In this document: positions 1-7,100 of the stretch, one piece after another
Layout of the letters: each line of letters begins with the position of its first letter
Position numbering within the stretch: position 1 is the first letter of the stretch
Assembly (NCBI GenBank): GCA_030040175.1
Contig: JASHUF010000393.1
Location: 1 to 9,172 of the forward strand
Reading direction: 5' to 3'
DNA length: 9,172 nucleotides
From: Acidobacteriaceae bacterium
Lineage (GTDB): Bacteria; Acidobacteriota; Terriglobia; Terriglobales; Acidobacteriaceae
The notes under the pieces: generated by a model
What the model saw: the letters and a program-made list of their open reading frames with translations, nothing else
Databases searched by the model: none
Told to the model about the DNA's origin: nothing
Program-made: the position numbers and the translations under genes

Positions 1-589
1 AGGTTGCCATTTTCTACGCTGTTCTGCGCAGCTCTTGTCGACTTCATTTCTTTCTCTCCCATTGCTCAACTGCCGGAGCGCGCCGCGGCAACATAAGAAC
101 CGGCCAGTCTTAAGAGGGCCGGACCGCACGCGCACCAACAGCCTTTGCTTTATGCCATTCCCCGGTTACAGCTTCGCCGGCCCTGCGCGGGAGCGGATTG
201 CCCCGGCGCATCACTCTTGGGCTGCGGCTCAGCCTTGCAGCAACAGGAGAACTGCAATAAAAACTACTACGTTGCCTTGATCGGGACCCGGTACACTTTC
301 CCGTTGCGATTGAATTTGAAAGCCCGGTAGGCCGCACGAGCAGCGCAAGTACGCGCCAGGGAAGGACTTGCTAATCTGCCTGCGCGTAGGCTCACTCCGC
401 GCCGATGACAGCAAGAGCTTGACTTGTTCCTGAGGTCTCTTGCTTCGATCGGTCTAGCAAAAGGAATCCAATGTCCGTTCTCGAATCAATGTAAGGCTGC
501 GCGTGCCCGCCGGATGGTCCCTCGACAACCGAGGCCCACCGCCCTTTTCTCTCTCTGCCCCAAGGGGTTGGAGAAGAATTCGGAGCGAG

Positions 590-644
590 ACGGAACCGCG
601 CGTCCTCCAGTTTACCCGATATTAACCCCGCGGGGCGGTTCCGT
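590..644. repeat. Inverted repeat with 10-bp perfect arms upstream of the exported protein gene
   Basis: ACGGAACCGC at 590-599 is the exact reverse complement of GCGGTTCCGT at 635-644, with 35 bp between. The spacer ends in a palindrome, CCCCGCGGGG (626-635), whose last base is also the first base of the right arm. No T-run follows on either strand, so it is not a standard intrinsic terminator. It lies 75 bp before the chosen start at 719 and upstream of the proposed promoter, so an operator or an RNA structure ending upstream transcription are both possible. Confidence 0.45.
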
Positions 645-683
645 GAAGCAATTTCCGTCAAAAAAGTTGGCTGCACGCTGTGA

Positions 684-711
684 TTACGTCGGCTGCCCAA
701 ATTCGTACAAT
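684..711 (+). promoter_or_regulatory. Possible promoter for the exported protein gene, placing transcription start at or near the ATG
   Basis: TACAAT at 706-711 matches five of six bases of the sigma-70 -10 box (TATAAT). The -35 side is poor: TTACGT at 684-689, spacing 16. Transcription normally starts about 6-8 bases after the -10 box, which falls at 717-719, at or just before the ATG at 719. The bases just before that ATG contain no usable Shine-Dalgarno sequence, which fits a leaderless mRNA. The call rests on one hexamer plus the absence of a ribosome-binding site. Confidence 0.35.
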
Positions 712-718
712 AGAAAGC

Positions 719-3454
719 ATGCGCCGATGGTTGCCGTACCTGTTGTCTCTGGTTTTCTGCTTTGCTTCTGCCGGGTTCTGCGTAGACGGTCCGGCATTCG
801 ACCTCTCCGGGCCCAAAGTCGATGTCCACGTCAAGCGCGGAGATGTAACCCTGCCCATCTCGGAAGCGCCCAATCTGCTTCCCGGCGACCGCCTCTGGAT
901 TCATCCCGACCTGCCCCCGAGCCAGTCCCAGCATTTCGTGCTCGTGGTCGCGTTTCTGCGCGGATCGACCAATCCGCCGCCGCCGGAGTGGTTTACGCGC
1001 GTGGAGACATGGACCCGGGAGGCCAGCGAGGAAGGGGTCTTCGTGACCGTCCCCGCCGAGGCCCAGCAGGCGCTCATCTTCCTGGCGCCGGAGACCGGAG
1101 GGGACTTCAATACCCTGCGCAGCGCCGTCCGCAGCCGTCCGGGAGCCTTCGTCCGCGCGGCGCAGGATCTCGAGGCCGCCAGCTGGGAGCGGATGCGGCT
1201 TGAGGCCTACTTGTCGGACGTAAAAGTGACTTCGCAGACCGACCCGAAATCGCTGAAGGACCGGGCCGAGCTGGCCGCGCGCAGTCTGGGTATCAAGATC
1301 AACCAGGACTGCTTCAACCGCCCCTTTGACCAGCAGGGGAGCTGTCTCTCGCAGAATTCCGAGGGGCTGGTGCTGGACGACGCCAACGCGCAGACGCTGG
1401 TGGATCAGCTGACCAGCGGATCCACTGCGGACCTGATGAACCAGCTCAGTTATTCGAGCGTCGCCGGTGGAGGGCTCTACAGCCCCTATGTGGGCGCGGT
1501 GGTGGATACGGCCCGTATTCTCTCCTCGCTGCACACGGCTCACTTCCAGTACATCCCGGCGCTGGCGTTGCCCACGGCGGATACCCTGAACCTGCGTCTG
1601 AACATGCCGCCCTCGTTCCGCAACCCCAAGTCGGTGGTGGTGGTTGCCCTGCCGCCGCTGGGGCCGGCGCGGCCGGAGCCTTTGTATCCGGTGAGCCCGG
1701 CCGACAGCTTCTGCGCTTATAACCCAACGCTGGTCTTGCCGGCCGAGGGAGGACCGCTCATCTTTGCCACGGAACTGGCGCACGATCTCAAACTGCACCT
1801 CGAACCGGCCGAAGGACAGAAGGTGGCTCCCCTTGACCTGCCGGTGAAGGCCGAACCCGGCACAGGCGGGCTGGTGCTGGAGTCGAAGGTGCCCGTCTTG
1901 CCGGGCGGCGCGTTCAACGCCCTGGTCACAGGCAAATGGGGGTTCGACGACTGGAAAGGTCCGGCGTTCCACCTGGTCGCGGCAGCCGCGGACAAGTGGT
2001 CGCTTGCGCCTGCGGACGACTCCGCGCTGGTGGTGGGACGCGACGACACCCTGCACTTTGCCGGCGAAAGTCCGCTCTGCGTAGCCAAGGTGGAAGAGCT
2101 CGCCGGCGGAGGCCGCGCAGACAGCCTCACTTGGACATCGCCCAGGCCGGACATGCTTGAGGTCTCCTTGCCCCTCAAGGGGGCGGCGCCGGGGCCGGTC
2201 AAGGTGGCGATTTACCAGTATGGCCTTGCCCACCCCGACGAGATGAAGATGATGGCCTATGAGGTCGCCGCGTCGCTCGACCGGCTGACGCTTTCTGCCG
2301 GGGACAAGAGCGCGTACCTCAGGGGCACGCGCCTGGACCAGGTGGCCAAGGCGCGGATCGGCAACCTTGCGCTCACGCCCTCCACGCTGAGCCGCGCCGA
2401 CGACATGGATCGGCTTCTTCTGAACGCGGTTGAGTCCACCGCAAGCCTGACGCCGGGCAGGGATTACACCGCGCGCGTGGAGCTCAAAGACGGCCGCGTG
2501 CTGGAGGCGCCGGTGACTGTGAATCCGCCGCGGCCGGAGATCACCCTTCTGAGCAAGGGGGTGCAGGAAATGACCGCGGCCGCGCCGGCGCCGGTCGAAT
2601 TCAGCAGCTCCGAGGATCTCCCGGTGGACGCCCGGCTGGTGTTCTTTCTTAAGTCGAGCCGGCCTGCGGAGTTTCCGCGCGATGAGCAGGTGGAAGTGGC
2701 CGCGGCCGACTCGAGCTTTCACACCATGCTCGACGTGGCCGACGGCAGCCTGATGCTCGAGGATGCGCAGACCGCCGTCGGTAACATCGATCCGCTTTCC
2801 CGGTTCGGCTCCTCGGCTTTCGGGCCTATCCAGGTGCGCGCGGTTGCCGCCGACGGCTCCACAGGCGACTGGATTCCCCTGGGAACCCTGGTGCGGACCC
2901 CGGGATTCAAGGAGCTTCGTTGCCCGCGCTCGCTCTTGAAACCCTGCGCGCTGGATGGATCGAACCTTTTCCTGGCCAATTCCATCGCCTCGACCGCCGA
3001 CTTCGCCAATCCCACCGAGGTCCCCCCGGACTTTACCGGAACGGAGCTGATTGTGCCTCACCCCTCGGACGGAGTTCTCTACCTGAAGTTGCGCGACGAC
3101 CCAGGCACGGTGCAGACCCTCAGCCTTCCGGTGACACCGATCTTGCCGCCGGCGGCGGAAACCGCCAGGACGCATGCACCGCTGCCTGCGCCCGCGAAGG
3201 CTGCGCCTGCGGAATCGTCTGCGCCGGCAGCCGGCCCGGAACCCTCCGCGCCTGCGGGCGGCGCCGCGCCATCCGCGAGTTCGCAGCCGGATTCGCAAAA
3301 AACAGGCTCGCCCAATCCCGATTCGCAACCCGGCAACGCCCCGGCGAAGCCGCCTGCGAAAACGCCACAAGGCGTCATCCAGCCTGCGCCGCCGGCGCAG
3401 GCTCCAGCCGCCGGCGGAGCGGCAAAGCCCGGGCAGGCCAGCCCGGGAGCGTAG
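719..3454 (+). CDS. Large exported protein of unknown function with IPT/Ig-like segments and a Pro/Ala-rich tail
   Basis: I do not recognise this 911-residue protein as a named family. The start at ATG 719 is chosen because it begins a clean signal peptide (MRRWLPYLLSLVF, cleavage probably after Ala-Ser-Ala near residue 18). An in-frame GTG at 680 would add 13 polar residues before it. The N-terminal part (about 28-80) contains LPGDRLWIHPDLP and a hydrophobic strand VLVVAFL, followed by a helical region with scattered cysteines. From about 440 to 800 it reads as a series of beta-sandwich-like segments resembling IPT/TIG or Ig folds, for example LTLSAGDKSAYLRG near 522 and ALDGSNLFLANS near 743. 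Residues about 810-911 are a low-complexity Pro/Ala/Ser/Gly tail, probably disordered. There is no C-terminal membrane segment, so it is probably periplasmic, secreted or surface-attached. It converges with the barrel gene, 67 bp away. The coding call is strong; the function is unknown. Confidence 0.85.
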   Translation: MRRWLPYLLSLVFCFASAGFCVDGPAFDLSGPKVDVHVKRGDVTLPISEAPNLLPGDRLWIHPDLPPSQSQHFVLVVAFLRGSTNPPPPEWFTRVETWTREASEEGVFVTVPAEAQQALIFLAPETGGDFNTLRSAVRSRPGAFVRAAQDLEAASWERMRLEAYLSDVKVTSQTDPKSLKDRAELAARSLGIKINQDCFNRPFDQQGSCLSQNSEGLVLDDANAQTLVDQLTSGSTADLMNQLSYSSVAGGGLYSPYVGAVVDTARILSSLHTAHFQYIPALALPTADTLNLRLNMPPSFRNPKSVVVVALPPLGPARPEPLYPVSPADSFCAYNPTLVLPAEGGPLIFATELAHDLKLHLEPAEGQKVAPLDLPVKAEPGTGGLVLESKVPVLPGGAFNALVTGKWGFDDWKGPAFHLVAAAADKWSLAPADDSALVVGRDDTLHFAGESPLCVAKVEELAGGGRADSLTWTSPRPDMLEVSLPLKGAAPGPVKVAIYQYGLAHPDEMKMMAYEVAASLDRLTLSAGDKSAYLRGTRLDQVAKARIGNLALTPSTLSRADDMDRLLLNAVESTASLTPGRDYTARVELKDGRVLEAPVTVNPPRPEITLLSKGVQEMTAAAPAPVEFSSSEDLPVDARLVFFLKSSRPAEFPRDEQVEVAAADSSFHTMLDVADGSLMLEDAQTAVGNIDPLSRFGSSAFGPIQVRAVAADGSTGDWIPLGTLVRTPGFKELRCPRSLLKPCALDGSNLFLANSIASTADFANPTEVPPDFTGTELIVPHPSDGVLYLKLRDDPGTVQTLSLPVTPILPPAAETARTHAPLPAPAKAAPAESSAPAAGPEPSAPAGGAAPSASSQPDSQKTGSPNPDSQPGNAPAKPPAKTPQGVIQPAPPAQAPAAGGAAKPGQASPGA

Positions 3455-3469
3455 CCAGGGGGTGAGTCT

Positions 3470-3514
3470 CGCAAGCGCGGGGCTGCCGGTTCTTGCGGCG
3501 CGGGAGAGCGCGCC
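3470..3514. terminator. Hairpin pair between convergent genes, possible bidirectional terminator
   Basis: The 67-bp gap between the two stop codons holds two adjacent stems. CGCAAG (3470-3475) pairs with CTTGCG (3492-3497) across a 16-base loop. GGCGCG (3497-3502) pairs with CGCGCC (3509-3514) across GGAGAG. The stems share base 3497, so they would compete slightly. Neither strand has the U-run of a classic intrinsic terminator. The call rests on position and stem strength. Confidence 0.35.
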
Positions 3515-3521
3515 CGTCGCA

Positions 3522-4130
3522 TCAGAAGATGCCCACCTTCACGCCCGCGCTGATGCCCACCGAGGACATGGCGCCGTAGGTGAACTGCGGCCAGTCCTGG
3601 TATTCGACGTCGGGAAGGCGGAACTGAATCCGGCTCGTCCAGCGGTAGTCTAAGCCGCCGCCCCCGGTGACCACCAGATAGCGCCCATGAGCATAGCTGA
3701 AGGGGAAGTTGAAGTCACCGAAGCCGATCAGGCCCTTGGCGTAGGGCTGAAAGCGGCCGAAGTTCATGTGATAGCGCAGACCGGCAGAGTAGGTCTCGAC
3801 GTGAACCTGTTCGTTCTGGTGAAACTCGAGCCAGCGGCCCTCGCCTTCAATCCCCAGCCGGTGATGGGTTTCGGCATCCACAAAAGCCGAAACGCCGCCC
3901 AGGTCTCTCTCGCCGTACTGGATGTAAGAACCGGACGCGGCGCCGCCGGCCGACAGCCGGAATCCGCCCGCCATGGCCGAGGGCAGCACCTGCGCGCGCG
4001 CTGCACCCGGCGTTCCCAGGCATGCGGCGGCAACAGCCGCCGCGAGAGTCCGCAAAAGCCGGGACTGCATCAGGCCCACGATGCGCCGTCCTTCGCCCAC
4101 AAACTTGCAAGAATCGTGGAAGTTCTTCAT
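3522..4130 (-). CDS. Small outer-membrane beta-barrel protein
   Basis: The 202-residue product looks like a small outer-membrane beta-barrel of the porin/OmpA-barrel type. After the signal peptide (hydrophobic LLRTLAAAVAAACLG, cleavage probably after ARA at residue 46, leaving an N-terminal Gln) it is a run of short amphipathic strands rich in Gly, Tyr and Phe: SGSYIQYGERDLGGVSAFVD, the RYHMNFGRFQPYAKGLIGFG hairpin, then RYLVVTGGGGLDYRW. It ends in GVKVGIF; a terminal Phe is the usual beta-signal read by the BAM assembly machinery. There is no peptidoglycan-binding OmpA domain. The first ATG (4130) has AGGAG four bases upstream. Met21 (4070) gives a more normal-length signal peptide but lacks a Shine-Dalgarno sequence, so I keep 4130. 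It is second in an operon behind the 1400-residue protein, 37 bp away. Substrate and exact role are unknown. From memory, similar proteins are frequent in Acidobacteriota. Confidence 0.82.
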   Translation of the reverse strand: MKNFHDSCKFVGEGRRIVGLMQSRLLRTLAAAVAAACLGTPGAARAQVLPSAMAGGFRLSAGGAASGSYIQYGERDLGGVSAFVDAETHHRLGIEGEGRWLEFHQNEQVHVETYSAGLRYHMNFGRFQPYAKGLIGFGDFNFPFSYAHGRYLVVTGGGGLDYRWTSRIQFRLPDVEYQDWPQFTYGAMSSVGISAGVKVGIF

Positions 4131-4167
4131 CGCTCTCCTGTGCCGAGTGGAATGATTGCTTTCCTTA

Positions 4168-7100
4168 CTATTGCGTGATCGTCAGCGAGACGTTCTGGTA
4201 GTGGATGACGTCGCTGCTGGTGCCGGTTCCGGTTACCTGGATCACATACGTGCCCGGTGCCGCGGTGCTGGAGCTGTACCCGCTGCAGCCGGTGGCCACG
4301 AGCGCGCCCGCCGAAAGCGCCAGCACCAGGAGCACAGTGAGCACTCCCCGGCTGCGCCGGCGCAACCGCCAGAAGACCCAGCCGAAGAACGCGCTCAAGG
4401 GCAGAAATACGCCGGCGAGGGACGCAGCCGGCGCCGAGGGGTGGTTCATCGCGGTCGCTCCGCCGCCGATGGGTGTGTTGGTGTCAATGCTCAACTGCGC
4501 GGTTGCGGTTCCGTTCGCTGCCAGCTTGAGCTGGTTTGAGGAGAACAGGCAGGTGACGCCCGCGGGAAGAGATCCGCACCCGAGTCCGATGGTATCGGTA
4601 AAGCCGCCTTCAGAGGTGAGGCTCACGGTGAGCGTCGCGTTCTGCGAGGCTTTGAGCGAGAGCGTCGCCGGAGTTACGCTGAGGCTGAAGTCCGCAGGCG
4701 CGCCGGTAATGCCCACGGGCGTCGAGGTGGACGGGCTGTGCAGCGAGTCGCCGCCGTAGCCGGCAACAATGAGATAGTTGCCCGTGGGCAGGTTGGGAAT
4801 GAGCGTGGCCACGCCGCTCGCGTCGAGCACAGACGAGCCGATGACGGTGCCCCCGTCTGTAAATGTCACCGTGCCGGTGGGCGTGGGACCGGTAGTTCCC
4901 TCGACCACCGCGATCAGAATCGTCTGCGGGTTGGCGCCGGTGGTCGTGGACGTGGCCAGGCTGGTGGTGGTGGGAATCAGCGTCACCGAAAGACTCACCG
5001 CGCCCGAGCTGCTGGCGGCGTTGTTGGCGTCGCCTCCGTAATCGGCGGAAATGGAGTAGCTGCCGACCGCGAGCGTATTGATCGTGAAGGTGGCCGTGCC
5101 GCTCCTGAGCGTGCCCGTGCCCAGGGTGGCGGCTCCGGAGAGAAAGGTCACCGTACCCGTGGGCGCCACCCCCGTGCCGGTAACGGACGCGGTGAAAGTG
5201 ACAGTGGTCCCGGTCACCGCCGGATTCGGCGAGACGCTGAGCGAGGTGGTGGAAGCGGCCAGGTTCACGATGAGCGCCAGTGCGGCCGAGGCGCTGCCGC
5301 CGTCGTCGGTGTCACCGGAGTAAGTGGCGACGACCTGATAGGTTCCGGCGGCAAGCGAGGGGTTGATGGTCGCCGTGCCGTTGGCGCCCAGCGCCGCGGT
5401 TCCCAGAGTGGTGGTCCCGGAGGTGAAGGTGACGGTCCCGGTGGGCGTGGCGCTGCCCGCTGTCACTTTGACCGTGGCCGTGAGGGCGATGGGCTCATCG
5501 GCGATGCCGGGGTTCGGCGCTGCGGAAACCGTGGCCGCAGTCGTGGTCGGATTGACGGTCTGGCTGACGGCGTTGGAGGTCGCGGCGCCGTTATTCGTAT
5601 CCCCGGAGTAGACCGCGGTCATCGAGTGCGCGCCCACGGCCAGCGCGGCCGTGGTGTAGGTGGCCGCATCCGGCGTGCCCGCGAGCGTGCCGGTGCCGAG
5701 TTTGGTGGTGCCGTCGTAGAAGGTCACGGTTCCGGTGGGCGTTGAAGCGGATGAGGACGTAACCACGGCTGTGAAGGTGACGGAGTTTCCGAAGACCGAC
5801 GGGTTGAGCGACGAAGCAAGGTTTACGGTCGAGCTTCCCTGCACCTCCTGGTCGAGCACCTTGGAGGTGCTGCCCAGAATTTCGTTGCTGGAATCGCCGC
5901 TGTAGACGGCCGTGATCGGATTCAGACCCACGGGAAGGGCGGCGGTGGAGTAAGCCGCGGCGCCGCCGGCCAGGGGCACCGTGCCCAGCGTAGCGGCGCC
6001 GTTCATGAAGGTGACGGTTCCGTCCGGAGTGACGCCGCCCCCGCCGGAGATGGAGACCGTGGCCGTGAAGGTGACGTTCTGCCCGGGCTGCGACGGGTTT
6101 GCGCTCGATTTGATCGAGGTGGCCGTGACCTCGTTGACGTATTGCAGCAGGGGAAGGCCGCCGTTGTCCGTAGACGAGCTCGCGTAATGCCCGGAGTCTC
6201 CGCTATAGGAGGCGACGATGGAGTGCTCGCCGACACCGAGAGTGGAGATCTGAAACGTCGCCGTGCCGGAGGAGTTGACGGCCAGGCCGGACACCAGCGT
6301 GGTGTTTCCGCCATCGTAGGTGTCCACCAGGCTGACCGTCCCCGTAAGGCTCCCTGTTCCGGCGCCGGTGGTCACGGCGACGGTAAAGGTGACGATCTGG
6401 CCGTAATTCGACGGGTTGGGCGCGGAGCTGACGGCCGTGGTGGTGGAGTTGACGGGCAGCGCATCGCCCACCAGCTCGATCTCGAGCGGCGAGTTGACGG
6501 TCTGGCTGGTGACCTCGATGTCCCCGGTAAGGGGATTGCCCGACGAAGTCGGCGCAAAGATGGCGCCGACCACGCAATCGCCGGAGACGGGCAGATCGGG
6601 GGGCAAACCGCACGTCGTGACCGCGCTGTCAAGCTGCGCATTGGTTCCGGCCGTGACCGCGGTGATGTCGAGGCTGTCGTTGCCGTCGTTTTCAACGGTC
6701 ACCGGCATGTCGGCGGACTGGGAACCCTGGCGCACGGCCACCTTGTAATCGAGCGCGGCGAAATTGCTTTGGATCTCGCGGATCACCATGTCGAGCGCGT
6801 CGGCGATGTAGACATCCCCGCTCGCGTCCAGGGCGATGCCGGTGGGCGCGTAGAGGCCGGCGGTGATGAAGGCGTTCTGATAGTAAACCGTGCCCTCGCC
6901 CGCTTTGATCAGGGTGGAGATGTCGCCGTTGAGAGAGCTTACTTTGCGGATGGCCTGGTTCTGCGTGTCGGCAATGTAGACATTGCCTGCGGCGTCGAGG
7001 GCAACGCCGGAGGGCGCCCATAGTTCAGCGCTTGCGGCCGGACCGGCATCGCCCTGGTAGCCCTGGGTTCCGTCGCCGGCGAAGGCGGCGATGAGGCTCG

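Larger units (their letters stand above)
1..718. other. Long non-coding stretch upstream of the exported protein gene
   Basis: I see no convincing gene here. The short open frames on both strands have no good ribosome-binding site and no recognisable protein pattern, and the minus-strand frame that crosses it is a shadow of the plus-strand gene at 719. Base composition is less GC-rich than in the coding regions, with CT-rich (545-556) and A-rich (660-665) patches. It contains three inverted repeats. One is a near-palindrome at 100-122 (CCGGCC and GGCCGG arms around TCTTAAGA). The second has 8-bp arms at 410-417 and 437-444. The third has 10-bp arms at 590-599 and 635-644. The first part could hold the end of an upstream transcript, but no gene end can be recognised. 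Confidence 0.5.

Noticed and set aside
392..3370. 992-codon open frame on the minus strand opposite the exported protein gene
   Set aside because: The antisense of a GC-rich gene is often open. The translated product is Arg/Gly/His-rich without domains, a signal peptide or a ribosome-binding site, while the plus-strand frame has a clean signal peptide and coherent composition.
2920..3653. Overlapping plus-strand frames of 159 and 181 codons near the end of the exported protein gene
   Set aside because: Alternative frames of the Pro/Ala-rich tail, Arg-rich and without start signals.
4738..5745. 335-codon plus-strand frame and several shorter ones opposite the Ig-like repeats
   Set aside because: Gly/Arg-rich antisense shadows of the repeat array; they share its periodicity and have no independent support.
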